In this document: piece by piece, positions 1 through 10,759 of the stretch
How positions within the stretch are numbered: the stretch's first letter is position 1
How the letters are laid out: every line of letters starts with the position of its first letter
Source of the DNA: Dactylorhiza incarnata
Lineage: Eukaryota > Streptophyta > Magnoliopsida > Asparagales > Orchidaceae
DNA length: 64,000 nucleotides
Assembly (NCBI GenBank): GCA_033032865.1
Contig: JAWHQI010000068.1
Location: forward strand, 8,804,001-8,868,000
Direction: 5' to 3'
The notes under the pieces: model-generated
Seen by the model: the letters and a program-made list of their open reading frames with translations, nothing else
Database searches by the model: none
Told to the model about the DNA's origin: nothing
Made by a program: the position numbers and the translations under genes

Positions 1-1606
1 AGCGCACCTACCGTCGGATTCTCCAACCGTGAGAGGTGGTCGGCCGCAACATTCTCCGCTCCCCTTTTGTCTTGTATCTCCAAATCAAATTCTTGTAGTA
101 GGAGGATCCACCTTTGCAGTCGAGGCTTTGCATCTCCTTTTTGTAGTAAATACCGGAGAGCGGAGTGATCTGTAAAAACAATAACTTTTGAAAGCGTTAA
201 GTATGATCGAAGTTTATCAAACGCAAAAATTATTGCCAAAAATTCCTTTTCCGTTGTTGTATAATTCGCTTGTGCGGATGTTAGCGTTTTGCTTGCGTAA
301 TAAATTGGGTGAAAATGTTTATTCACCCGTTGGCCTAAAACTGCGCCTACAGCAAAATTGCTCGCATCGCACATGATTTCAAATGGAAGGGACCAATTTG
401 GTGCGATTTAAATAGGAGAATTGATAAGCTCATTTTTAATTTTATTAAATGCTTTTAAACATTCCTCATCAAAATTAAACGCTGATTCTTTTTCTAAAAG
501 ATGAGTTAGCCGCTTTGTAATTTTTGAAAAATCTTTAATAAATCGCCTATAAAAGCCCGCATGTCTAAGAAAACTTCTAATAGATTTTATATTAGTAGGA
601 GGGGGAAGTTTTTCTATGACATCGATCTTGGCCCTATCCACCTCGATCCCATTATTTGAGATTTTATGCCCAAGGACTAATCCCTCATGGACCATAAAGT
701 GGCACTTCTCCCAGTTGAGTGCCAAATTCGTGTCTTCGCAGCGTTGAAGAACACGATCAATATTATTTAAATAATTTTTAAATGAATCGCCAAAAATAGA
801 AAAATCGTCCATGAAAATTTGCATGACGTCTTCTACAAGTTCATTAAATATTGCCAACATACATCGTTGACATGTAGCCGGCGCGTTGCAAAGACCAAAC
901 GGCATTCTTCGATATGTGAAGGTGCCGAACGGACAAGTGAAGGTGATTTTCTGTTGGTCTTCGACCGCAATTGGAATTTGAAAATATCCCGAAAGACCAT
1001 CGAGAAAACAGTAGTGTGAGTGACCGGATAAGCGTTCTAAGATTTGGTCAATAAAGGGTAACGGAAAGTGATCCTTGCGGGTATCATCATTTAATTTTCT
1101 GTAATCGATGCATACTCGCCAACCCGTAACAGTACGGGTCGTGATCAACTCATTATTTTCATTTTAGATTACCGTTATTCCGCCCTTTTTAGGCACGACT
1201 TGCACTGGGCTAACCCAAGTGCTATCAGAAATTGGGTAAATAATTCCCGCATCTAATAATTTTATTATTTCGGCCTTAAAGACGTCCTTCATATTTGGAT
1301 TTAGCCGCCGTTGAGGCTGAATAGTACTGCGAGAATTATTTTTTAAATTAATTTTGTGCGTGCAAAATGAGGGGTTAATCCCCTTGATGTCAGAAATTTG
1401 CCATGCAATTGCATGGTGTTGTTTATTTAATATTCTAGTTAATTCAGAAATTTCCGAATCGTCAAGCGCGGAGGATATAATCATAGGCAATTTTGAATCT
1501 TTTTCTAAAAATATATATTTTAAATGTTCCGGCAATTGTTTTAATTCCAAACTCGGTGGCTCCTCGTAAGATGTTTTTATTTTAGAAATATTTAGTTTTA
1601 CTTCTT
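1..1606 (-). pseudogene. pol: Athila-like pol: reverse transcriptase and RNase H, broken, partial
   Basis: The polymerase that copies element RNA into DNA. Seen on the minus strand: the RT entry region (VSPVQVVPKKGG, near 1180), WRVCIDYRKLND (near 1105), FLDGLSGYFQI, RRMPFGLCNAPAT and the catalytic IFMDDFSIFG (near 800), then a Gypsy-type RNase H ending [14 protein letters not shown] at the window edge. Two nonsense codons interrupt it: a TAA near 1164-1166, where relatives have a sense codon, and a TAA near 405-407 between RT and RNase H. A one-base shift near 1605-1612 separates it from gag-protease. Between these points the frame is open. Integrase would lie left of the window. Confidence 0.88.
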
Positions 1607-3860
1607 CAAATTATATGGCCGAGTTATTTCTTTTAGACAAAATAAATTTTCAATTTCTGGATTTTCAAATAACGGTGAAATTAATTCAGAAAATGACGTT
1701 ATTTCCTCTTCAAAATTTGATTCTAAAGTAAAGCAAGAGTCGTCATTAGAAAAAGAATTTCTCATAGAGTTGTTAATACTAAAAGTTACTTCTTCATCCC
1801 CAACTCGTAGGAGAAGTTTGCCATTACTAACATCAATAATTGCCCGAGAGGTGGCGAGGAAAGGACCTCCGAGAATAATGGGGACTTCGGCGTCTTCCTC
1901 AATGTCTGGGATGATAAAATCTACCGGGAAGATAAATTTGTCAACCTTGACAAGCACATCCTCAATGACCCCTATCGGGTATTTAATTGATCTGTCCGCT
2001 AGTTGGATGCTTATATTGGACGGGCTTGGGGTGCCCAAACAAAGCTTTTTAAATAAAGAAAAAGGCATCAAATTTATGCTAGCGCCCAAATCTGCCAAGG
2101 CATGTTTTATTAAGAAATTACCGAACAAGCACGGGATGGAAAACCGTCCCGGATCGTTTAATTTTTGCGGCAATTTATTTAGAACTATCGCCGAACATTC
2201 TGTGTTGCGAGAAACACGCGAAATATCTTCAAGTTTCTTTTTATTTGATAATAAATCCTTGAGATATTTTGCGTATTTAGGCATTTGAGAGAGTGCCTCG
2301 CAAAATGGTACGTTGATTTGTATTTGTTTTAAAATATTTATAAATTTTTTATACTGCTCCTCGTTGCGCTCATTTTGTAATTTAGAAGGATACTGAGTAG
2401 AAGACGTTTGAATAATGCGCGGAGCTAAATCAGAAGAATTTAAATGCGGAGTTGGAGTTGAAATGTTTACCTCAGGCTCGACCAAATTTGAACTTTTTAC
2501 CTCCTTTCCGTTGCGGAGGGTTATAGCGTTGGCGCTCTCCCGTGGATTTGGCTCAGTATTACCCGGTAGAGCTCCCTGCTGGCGTTCAGAGAACATCTTG
2601 GCGAGTTGTCCAATCTGATTTTCTAGACTTTTAATAGATCCGGAAAGGTTCCGGATATTGGCATCAGTAGAGGCGACATATTTGGTGAAGACCTCTTCAA
2701 GTGAAGGGACCTTTGGTGGTTGTGGTGGAGCGAATCCGGGAGGATTCGCTTGTGGGGGGCGTTGAGCATTATTGGGGTTACTCCATGAAAAATTCGGGTG
2801 GTTCCTTAAACCCGGATTATAACTATTAGGAAGATTATTATTTGGGTTATAAGGAGGACGATAGGAGTTCCCCATATTATCAACTTGCTCTTGATTAAAA
2901 TTATTATTATAATTATAATAATAATTATTATTATAGTTATTAGCCCTGTTAGTGGCGGAGGAAGCAGACATCTCCGCCAATTGCTTAGTAAGCCATTCTA
3001 CTTGGTGTGCTAAATTCGGGGTGGCCTCGACTTCAAAGAGTCTGGTCGGTTTGTTAGGACGTGACCGTGGCGCATTCCACTGATAAGCATTCATGGCCAT
3101 CTCCTCAAAAAGCTCTTGAGCGGCATCTAGGGTTTTGTTATTTAGAGTTCCCCCAGCTGCCGCATCAATCATTTGCCTCGTTTGGAGATTCAAACCATTG
3201 TAGAATGTCTGAACTTGTTGCCATAAAGGAAGGGCATGGTGAGGACATCTCCGCAATAATTCCTTGAAGCGCTCCCATGTGTCATAGAGAGACTTCGAGT
3301 ATATTTGCGTAAATGAGAGAATGTCCGTACGTAATTTAGCAGACTTCGCCGGAGGAAAATATTTAGTTAAAAATTTCTCCGTCATCTCGGCCCACGTAGT
3401 GATGGAACCTTTAGGAAGAGATCCCAACCACTTCTTGGCCTTAGTCCGCAAAGAGAATGGAAATAAATGCAAACGAATGACGTCATCGGTGACGCCATTG
3501 ATTTTAAACGTATCGCAAATTTCCAACAAATTTAATAAATGTAAATTTGGATCTTCATCTGGTAAGCCGTCAAAGATGACTGTTTGCTATACCATCTGAA
3601 TGATACTCGTTTTGATTTCAAAATTATTATTCTCCACCGCCGGGCGAATAATGCTAGATTGTGTTCCCTCCAAATTTGGCCTCGCATAATAAGACATAGT
3701 CCGTAGCGGGGCCTCATTATGGTCGGGGTTATCCATTAAGCCTTTGTTAGTTTCTCCGATTGGCTCTTCTTGAATTATTGGTAGATCACTAAATCGGAGA
3801 CGACGCCGCAAGGTGCACTCGATTTCCCGATCAAAACAAAATTCAAGATTAACTGAAGAG
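1595..3860 (-). pseudogene. gag: Athila-like gag-protease, broken
   Basis: The structural protein forming the virus-like particle, fused to the aspartic protease. From the N-terminus: a short segment with RRRLRFSDLP near 3800, then the retrotransposon gag domain (FPFSLRTKAKKWLGSLP near 3440, and EKFLTKYFPPAKS), an Asn/Tyr-rich low-complexity stretch (2880-2950), and a protease domain with LADLGASINLMP near 2110, which carries the D-x-G type active site. A TAG at about 3584-3586 splits the first ~75 codons from the rest. The frame ends in a TAA at 1595-1597 after a one-base shift. The true start cannot be fixed: the frame stays open to about 3860 without a clear ATG. Confidence 0.85.
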
Positions 3861-4219
3861 TCTCCTCGGGTTATAAACCAAAAATAAAAGAGGGAAAGAT
3901 GCGAAAAAGATAAAGAAAATCAAATAATTTTTAGATAAATATTTTTATTATATTTTTTTTTATAACAAATTTTTTTTATATAAATATAAATATATATATT
4001 TTTTGAAGATTTTTATTTATTTATTTATTTTAGGTGAATTATAATTAGTCCTGGACTTCCCAAGATCTACCCGATGAAGGGCTTGCAAGGTACTAGAGGC
4101 TGTGATGGGAATTCAAGCCCAAAGCGTCCTTTCTAGGAATTTAGTTACACCTTAGTAGAAACACGAAAAAAAAAAGATAAAATTAATAGATATTTCGCTT
4201 TTCGAAATATCAACCGAAG
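3861..4219 (-). other. Athila-like 5' leader, AT-rich
   Basis: About 360 bp between gag and the primer site. It is strongly AT-rich at 3915-4030, with long T and TA runs, and holds no convincing ORF. This is the expected untranslated leader; packaging signals may lie here but none can be recognised by eye. Confidence 0.6.
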
Positions 4220-4237
4220 TCCCCGGCAACGGCGCCA
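4220..4237 (-). promoter_or_regulatory. Primer binding site, tRNA-Asp
   Basis: The plus strand reads tccccggcaacggcgcca, the CCA-ended 3' terminus of plant tRNA-Asp(GTC). The minus strand therefore carries the complementary primer site, six bases inside the LTR end. tRNA-Asp priming is known for Athila-type elements. Confidence 0.9.
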
Positions 4238-4243
4238 AAAACT

Positions 4244-5849
4244 TGATGCGCAAAACTATATCCGCAAACGACAACGGCAAGTGTACCGTGTCGAATGTAG
4301 TATAGGTTATTAAAACAAGGTCATATTGGACTCGGGGCGGTTGAGTACTCTTACTTCGGAAAATCTCTATTATTTTATCGAATAAAAATTGTGGTTGATT
4401 GGTTGCGAGAAAGAGAAATAGCTTATTTAAAATGATGAGTTAAAGGTTAGTACTCAACCTTGAATCACCTTGGGAAAATAAAATATAAAAAGAACAACTT
4501 CTAAATCTCTTAAAAAAATACTTGACCGTGGAGGTTCCCGATTTATGAGCACACCTCTCTCGAGGATACGCTCAACTGAGTTTAGTTGATCAAACGAACT
4601 TTCGTTCTAGAATCGAAATCTAAAACTTGCCTTATCGTAGTGAACCCCGCTATTGGATTTGAGTCCAATCCGGAAGAATTATGTCATCCTCGCTTGAGAA
4701 GTGCATTCAACTCTTTTTATTCTTGAAATGATCGATTCGAAATCAAAACCTCTCGATTATAGATTACGAAAACAAAGGTGAGAGTTATATATCGATGATA
4801 TAATCTCAATCCAATAAATGTTCAAGAATAAATCTAAAGTATTCTAAGGAAGAGAAAGAGAAGCTAGAATTTAGATCAAGAATTATATTTCCCTTGGATC
4901 ATCTCGGCCGAGTACTAACAGAATTTAGCTACTCATAGAGATGGAGGAAACAATAAAATGAAAGAAGTACATAATGAAGGTTGAGAGTAAAAATAAGAGA
5001 AAAGTACTATTTTATTGATTAGCAAAAGAAATTACAACTAGAAAATTGAAGGTACAAGCTTGGGAAATAAAAGTGCAAGAAGGAAATGACATACAAGATT
5101 AAAACTAGTGCAAGAAAATAAGCTAGAACTCCAAAACTTCGTCCCTGAACATCTGGAGAAGGTCCCCTTAAATAGCTGAAATTTTGGTGTTACACGCCCT
5201 TGGTCACGCCCGTGACTAAGGGGCGTGTAAGGGGCATGATCGGTGCTGGCGGAGAGGGCGCGGCCTGGGATCAATGCAGGCGTTTCGGACGCATCACGCC
5301 CTAGGGTCACGCCCGTGACCTGGGGCGTGTAATCTTTAAAACTTGCTGCTGGCGGGAAGCTTCAGCTGGAAATTGGTGCGGGAAGAGTCACGCCCGTGTA
5401 CTTGATGTCACGCCCGTGACCTGGATGTCACGCCCATGGTTGGATGTCACGCCCATGACCGTGGGGCGTGTAATTTTAATTGACGTGGCAGATGGCTCTG
5501 GGTGCTTATGGCGGGTCGCGGCCGTGTTATTGGGTCACGCCCTTGGTCACGCCCGTGACCTGGGGCGTGTACTTGGTGAATTCTTTACGGAATGACTCCG
5601 GGGTCGCGGAAACCTGTCTGGAACACTTTATAGGTTACACGCCCATGGTCCTGCCTGTGACCTGGTGGCGTGTAATTTAACTTTTTGCTTGAAACAGCCC
5701 AGAAAACCTGAAAACACAAAATAAACTTAAGTTAGCTTATGAAATAAACAATGGAAGGATTTATATGATAAAGTTCCTATAAATAACATAATTTTATATT
5801 AAAACATAATAAACCTAGACTAAAAGATGAGTAAATAAATTACTCATCA
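4244..5849 (-). repeat. Athila-like 5' LTR, complete, about 1606 bp
   Basis: The plus strand begins tgatgcgc and ends tactcatca, so on the minus strand the LTR runs TGATG...CATCA with 5-bp inverted ends. The inner end lies next to the tRNA-Asp site and the outer end abuts Tat integrase codons. U3, at the high-coordinate side, contains the palindrome cluster listed separately. The partner 3' LTR is outside the window, so age cannot be estimated. Confidence 0.88.
5180..5675. repeat. Palindromic GTCACGCCCGTGAC cluster in Athila-like U3
   Basis: The inverted motif GTCACG-CC-CGTGAC or close variants recur near 5200, 5305, 5430, 5545 and 5655. Several copies are enclosed by a second inverted pair, tacacgccc ... 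gggcgtgta, giving nested hairpin potential of about 40 bp. The spacing is irregular, so this is dispersed rather than a simple tandem repeat. It lies roughly 170-670 bp from the LTR 5' end, the usual U3 enhancer zone. Confidence 0.75.
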
Positions 5850-5850
5850 G

Positions 5851-6969
5851 CTATATAGGAAAACTCTCTCGGCACTCCTGGCCCGTTGTGTTTTCGAAGA
5901 GGAGGTTCCGAGAGTCCTAGAAGAAATTCACTCCGGGGAGTGTGGCAGTCACTCCGGGAGTCGAACTCTGGAGGGGAGGGTGTTTAGACAAGGCTACTTC
6001 TGGCCTAACCTCAGCAAAGATGCAGCGGAGTTTGCAAGGAAATGTATAAACTGCCAGCTCTATGCTCCACTCCAACTCCTCCCAGCTCAGAGGCTCCGGA
6101 CCATCACAGCTCCCTGTCTTTTTGCCATATGGGGGTTGGACCTAGTTGGCACTTTCCCTCAAGCTAGTGGCCAGAGGAGGTTCTTACTAGTCATGATCGA
6201 CTACTTCTCCAAATGGGTAGAAGCGAAGGCGATGGCCAAGGTAACATCTCAAGTTGTAAGGAATTTTGTGTGGGGAGAAATAATTTGCAGACACAGCCTC
6301 CCTCTGGCTATAGTGACAGACAATGTGCCACAATTTGCTAGTGAAGAATTTGTTAACTTATGCACCCAACTTGGCATCGACCTCAGGTTCGCATCGGTTC
6401 ACCATCCGAGAAGTAATGTCCCGGTGGTGGGGGCGAACAAGGTAATCGTTAATCTACTGAAGAAAAAGGTGGAGAACCTCCCGGGGAACTGGGTGCAGCA
6501 GCTACCGTCTGTCCTTTGGGCCCTGAGGACTACTCCGAACACCGCCACCGGAGAGACTCCATTCACGCTTTCTCATGGGTCCGAGGCCGTCCTTCGCATA
6601 GAGTTCGAGGTAAGGACCCCCAGTGTAATCGCTGCAGGCGAGGGTGATGAAGAGTGGCTAGTGGCTAACAATGCGAAACAAAGGCTATCCTTGGACCTGG
6701 TGGAGGAACTCCGGGACCTGGCCACCGTCAGGCAGGAGGAAGTCAAGCGACGAATGGCCCGGTATTTCGACAAGCACATCCGAATAAAACACTTCCATAA
6801 AGGAGATCTGGTCCTGAAGAAGGTCGACGCGGCCGGAAGAGGAGATGCGGTGGGAAAACTTAACCCCAATTGGGAGGGTCCATACATTATAAGCGAAGTG
6901 CTCAAGTCAGGGGGGGGGGTATCACCTCCAAGATGTGGAAGGGGTACCTCTCAACCGAGCCAGAAGTAG
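5851..6969 (+). pseudogene. pol: Tat integrase, copy A, 5'-truncated, catalytic Glu lost
   Basis: Integrase joins element DNA to the host chromosome. The frame is open from 5851, the insertion point of the Athila-like element. Seen: the HHCC zinc domain (EIHSGECGSHSG, then CINC), first catalytic Asp in GLDLVG, second in VTDNVPQF, and the C-terminal region WEGPYIISEVLKSGG. The third catalytic residue is gone: where F has SNCQVEATNK, A has SNVPVVGANK, with Val at the Glu position. A run of ten G at 6910-6919 shifts the frame and replaces the last residues. It is therefore an inactive relic. Start codons inside are irrelevant because the protein was part of a polyprotein. Confidence 0.88.
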
Positions 6970-7074
6970 AGATGATTTGAAACGATTCTACCCTTGAAAG
7001 TTTTTGCTATGTTATCAGTTGAATATCTTACTTCTTCATATGATAAGTTGTAACTGCTAGGTGAGGGTAACAAA
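6970..7074 (+). other. Spacer between integrase and tandem array, copy A
   Basis: A short AT-rich stretch after the integrase stop. The ancestral C-terminal codons can still be recognised in another frame up to about 7000, consistent with the G-run frameshift. Nothing else seen. Confidence 0.5.
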
Positions 7075-7856
7075 GGAGATAAGTATTGGTGCTGGAATGG
7101 CCCAGATCGATTCCGCTCCCGGGCTCTCACTAGACGGGGGGTTTCAGGTTGATCTATGGAGAGGCTGGCATGGTGAAAAGGATTGGTGCTAGAATGCCCC
7201 AGATCGATTCCGCTCCCGGGCTCTTATTAGACGGGGGGTTTCAGGTTGATCTCTGGAGAGGTTGGCAAGGTGATAAGTATTGGTGCTGGAATGCCCCAGA
7301 TCGATTCCGCTCCCGGAATCTCATTAGACGGGGGGTTTCAGGTTGATCTCTGGAGAGGCTGGCAGGTTGATAAGTTTTGGTGCTGGAATGCCCCAGATCG
7401 ATTCCGCTCCTGGGCTCTCACTAGACGGGGGGTTTCAGGTTGATCTCTGGAGAGGCTGGCATGGTGAAAAGGATTGGTGCTGGAATGCCCCAGATCGATT
7501 CCGCTCCCGGGCTCTCATTAGACGGGGGGTTTCTGGTTGATCTCAGGAAAGGCTGGCAGGGTGATAAGTATTGGTGCTGGAATGCCCCAGATCGATTCCG
7601 CTCTCAGGCTCTCACTAGACGGGGGGTTTCAGGTTGATCTCTGGAGAGGCTGGCAGGGTGAAAAGGATTGGTGCTGGAATGCCCCAGATCGATTCTTCTC
7701 CCGGGCTCTCATTAGACGGGGGGTTTCAGGTTGATCTCTGGAGAGGCTGGCAGGGTGATAAGTATTGGTGTTGGAATGCCCCAGATCGATTCTGCTCCCG
7801 GGCTCTAACTAGATGGGGGGTTTCAGGTTGATCTTTGGAGAGGCTGGCAAGGTGAT
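7075..7856 (+). repeat. 97-bp tandem array, copy A, about 8 units
   Basis: Units of 97 bp built on ggtgctggaatgccccagat, then cgattccgctcccgg and ggtttcaggttgatctctgg. Successive units differ by a few substitutions. The array lies between integrase and the antisense genes, the same place as in copies B (97 bp) and F (95 bp). Hypervariable tandem repeats in this 3' region are known from Tat-lineage elements and can seed satellite DNA. Short ORFs across the units (about 65 codons) follow from the repeat and are not credible genes. Confidence 0.93.
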
Positions 7857-8376
7857 GATTTTCTCATAAAGGCAGGTTGGAAAGACTCAGGTTGGCAAGT
7901 CCTCTGTACTGACCAGTGCCTTCTCGCTCGTCTCGCAAAAGGATCTCGCACCACAATAAAGGGGCCAGTGAGGTCCTCGCAGGGAGATCTCCTAGGGGAG
8001 GCATCGCAAGCAGGACCCGCGAGAAGCCCTGCAAGAACCCCAAAGGTGGAAGAGGAGTCCTCGCCGGGAGAGAGCATACTGTGCGAGGCACTAAGGAGAG
8101 GGTAGCCCTAAAACACCTAGTCCCAAGGCATGAGAAAAAGCGAGACCAATTGAAAGCGGAGTCTACGCCCGAACTATCGAAGTACGTGAGAATCGTCTTG
8201 GCGAGAACGATAAAAATACGCAGGAACATGAGGTAAGCATATGAAAATAACAAGACATAAAAGACAAGTACAATGAACAAGGCAAAAACTGTATTTACAT
8301 TTCGCAGTTAGATCACAATTTACGGCGATCTCGCCAGCCAAAAGTTAAACACCAAAAAAAGGAGCAATGATGACTT
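7857..8376. other. Spacer between tandem array and antisense gene 2, copy A
   Basis: About 520 bp, rich in the words GCGAG and CTCGC. No supported gene. The stretch at about 7965-8055 resembles the LTR of the same element at about 12662-12753, including the order gtgaggt, cgcag, ggcatc, gcgagaag, which suggests a duplicated LTR fragment. Transcription of antisense gene 2 should end in this interval. Confidence 0.5.
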
Positions 8377-10263
8377 TCAGGAATAGCTCGCAGACTTCTC
8401 CTTGTCATCGCCGCACTCCACTGGCGGGAGAGGAATGAAGAGCTCCAGGACGATGTCTTCCAGAGTCATGTCGCCCGCGTCGGCGGATAGGAGGCCGACC
8501 GCCTTCATCGTCTGGAAGATATAGCGAGCCAACTCGGTGGACTCCTCGTGGATTTCCTCATCCCGCGCTCGCCGCTCTTCCTTCAGGCGGCGAGTGGAAG
8601 GGGGAACGGCGGCATGGGATAGATCGCAATTAAGAGCTTTCAACCCGGCCACCTCGCCCTCTAGGCCCAGGATGCGAGCGTTAGTTCTTTTGGTAGCTGC
8701 GGTGTCCTATAAGCAAAAGACAAGTTCAGAAAGCGAAAGGGTTGAAAGAGATAAGTGGTGAGGTCTGGGTAACTCACCACACCGCTCGTTGTGGCGAGCA
8801 ACATCTCCTTCAGCTGCGCATTCTCGGCGAGGAGCACCTGATAATCCCTCGTGAGTTCCACGTTCTGTTGCTCTAGTAGTAGGCACCGCTTTCCCGTCAT
8901 ATGGACCCAGCATCCTCGCGCCCGTAAAGGGAGAAGGAGAAGTCATAGGCATGGACGCTGACGGTCGGCTTCTCCACCCAGGAAGGAAGGATGGTGTAGA
9001 CTTCAGCTTTGTTAACCTCCGGTTTCCAATACACCAGGGGCTCGCCGGTCTCATCCCTGCGTCTCTGGCCAAGCCCAAAGTTCCAGTGGTTAACTGGAAT
9101 GGGCGGGTCAGAGGTCTTCGCGGCCTCCTCGCTCTCCTCATCGACCCCCCTCTCCTCAGAGAGGATGGTCAGGTCGATCTCGCCAGGGGCAGCTTCGCAG
9201 TGCCCCTTTCCCTTAGAGTGGGCGAGCGAGCCTTGGCTCTTCTTGCCTCTATTCTTGGGCAGGGACTTTGAGGCTGGTCCCCGGCTGCTGGAAGCCTCTG
9301 ACCTCTTGCGAGAAGATATCTCAGCCGGGGTGGTGGTATCACGGCAAGCCTCCGCTCCCATGGTCGCGAGAGCGTGGGTGGAGGGAGACTTCCGTTTGCT
9401 TGCGTAAGGGGGGTTGAGTGGTAGATCTCGCTCACCTGAAAAAGTGAGGGTTATACATCTAGCGTGGAAAACGTTGAAACCATGGAAGTTAGTGGGCGAG
9501 ATCATTACCTTCCTCAACGAGCACTGGAGGTAGCGAGTCGAGGTTTCGGCGAATATACACAACCTCGAAGTTCTTCTTGCAGAAGAACTGGTATAAGGCG
9601 GCGGCGTGGCCGCCGAGAGTAGGAGGACGGTAAGTGGTCTCGCTGTACTGAATAGGGGAGAAAGGGATGTTGCCAAAGCTCCCCTTGACGAAGAGGAACT
9701 TCTGAGCCCAGTAGTTAAGTTTGTTGACGGTCTCGTCGACCTTGGGACCCGAGCCCAGAAAGTAGGCGGTCCCATCTTTGTACGCACGAAAAGAGAACAG
9801 CTTCCGGAAAACCGGAAGGCTGAACTCGATGCGCTCCTAGCGCATATAGCAGGCAAAGGCGATGATGACCGCCATCGCGTTGGGGGTCAGTTGACCCGGT
9901 ATTACACTATAGTGTTTTAACACCTGGCGAGCAAGATGGCGAGACCGTCGGTTAAGCGAGGAAGAATCCATTCTCATTTAAGGAAAGGAAAGCGAGCTTA
10001 GTAGTTACCTGGCGAACTTCCGGCCAAAGAGGTAGCCTCAGACCCACCGCGAAATGGGCTATGGGGATCGCGAGTTCATCAGGCAGGGGGACATTTATTG
10101 CGTCATCTTTGGTAGGTTGGCGAGCGGTAAACTCCGGCGGGATGAAATCAGTGACGGCAGTGAGATATTCCTCCTCCGTCAAGTTCGCCTGGCAGAAGGA
10201 GTGGTCGGTAAAGGCCCATGCACACTTCAATCTGCCCTCAGCCTCGCTTTGGTCGCCGACCAT
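8377..10263 (-). pseudogene. Antisense gene 2, copy A (gypsy-type transposon family protein), broken
   Basis: Runs opposite to the retrotransposon. Exon 1 (10263-10009) starts MVGDQSEAEGRLKCAW and ends with LRLPLWPEVRQ at a GTAACT donor. Exon 2 starts near 9920 with a GQLTPNAMAVIIAFACYMR segment. Exon 3 starts near 9436 (GERDLPLNPPYAS). The last exon ends at 8377 with EDIVLELFIPLPP. Exon order and phase match the intact gene in copy B. Breaks: a TAG at 9837-9839 where B has a Glu codon, and a deletion of roughly 75 bp near 8897 that removes the segment before the HMTG motif. The LPLWPEVRQ plus QLTPNA core resembles the 'putative gypsy type transposon' family (Transposase_28). Function unknown. 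Confidence 0.75.
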
Positions 10264-10380
10264 CTTGAGGACCTGCGAGGAAGAGAATAGCGCAAGAAAG
10301 AGGGAGAAAGGCGAGATCTCCGGAGTAGTAGAAGAAGAAGGCGGATGGTGAAAGCGGTGGTTGGCACAGTTATGACTACC

Positions 10381-10388
10381 TTTTTATA
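10381..10388 (-). promoter_or_regulatory. TATA box of antisense gene 2, copy A
   Basis: The minus strand reads TATAAAAA, about 125 bp before the ATG at 10263. Copies B (130) and F (125) have a TATA box at nearly the same distance. The element is old and broken, so the site is probably a relic. Confidence 0.6.
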
Positions 10389-10759
10389 GCAGAAGTGAAA
10401 AGGTGGGAAGAAGCCCAAGCGCCGCTGAGTGCGGTTAGCAAAACCATCATGTCAGAATCGTGGGAGAGAACTATCTGCGAGGTTAGTATAAGAAAATTCT
10501 TTGCAAAGGGTAGCATGAGCAAACAGAATAGCGAAGAGAAATCATCGCGAGACAGTTTTAGCGAGAGCAGAAGGGATCGTTGCGAGAATAGCATAACAAA
10601 GAAAGTGCGAATATATAAATCGCGAGCGAAAGCTAATAAAAGACTATCAATAATTACTTCTAAACGGGAACTCACAAATATAAGTTGCAAGTAATTAGGA
10701 GATTGTTCAAAGTAGCAGCGAGCGTTAACAAACAATAAAAGTTTGCAGAAACGTCGGGT
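10389..10759. other. Interval between the two antisense genes, copy A
   Basis: About 370 bp, AT-richer than its surroundings but crowded with GCGA words (GCGAG, CGCGAG, GCGAA), for example eight or so between 10470 and 10640. It should hold the upstream promoter region of antisense gene 2 and the 3' end of antisense gene 1. No gene seen. Confidence 0.5.

Larger units (their letters stand above)
1..5849 (-). mobile_element. Athila-like Ty3/gypsy retrotransposon, 5' part (runs off the window)
   Basis: Read on the minus strand, the order is LTR (5849 to 4244), tRNA-Asp primer site, AT-rich leader, gag-protease, reverse transcriptase and RNase H, with the window edge cutting pol. The long LTR, the tRNA-Asp primer and the IFMDDFSIFG form of the polymerase motif fit the Athila lineage. 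The right end abuts integrase codons of Tat copy A in frame, so this element inserted into A. The flanking bases at 5850-5854 (gctat) would be one half of the target duplication; the other lies outside the window. The coding region is broken at four places, so the copy is dead. Confidence 0.9.

Noticed and set aside
4220..4237. tRNA-Asp gene fragment
   Set aside because: Only the 18-base acceptor end is present, next to an LTR. It is the primer site.
5038..5310. 90-codon minus-strand ORF in the Athila-like LTR
   Set aside because: It lies across the palindrome cluster of U3 and has no similarity to an element protein that I can see.
7149..7831. Series of ~65-codon plus-strand ORFs, each overlapping the next
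   Set aside because: They recur every 97 bp because the DNA repeats. The products are translations of the array in rotating frames, with no start context or conservation as protein in F.
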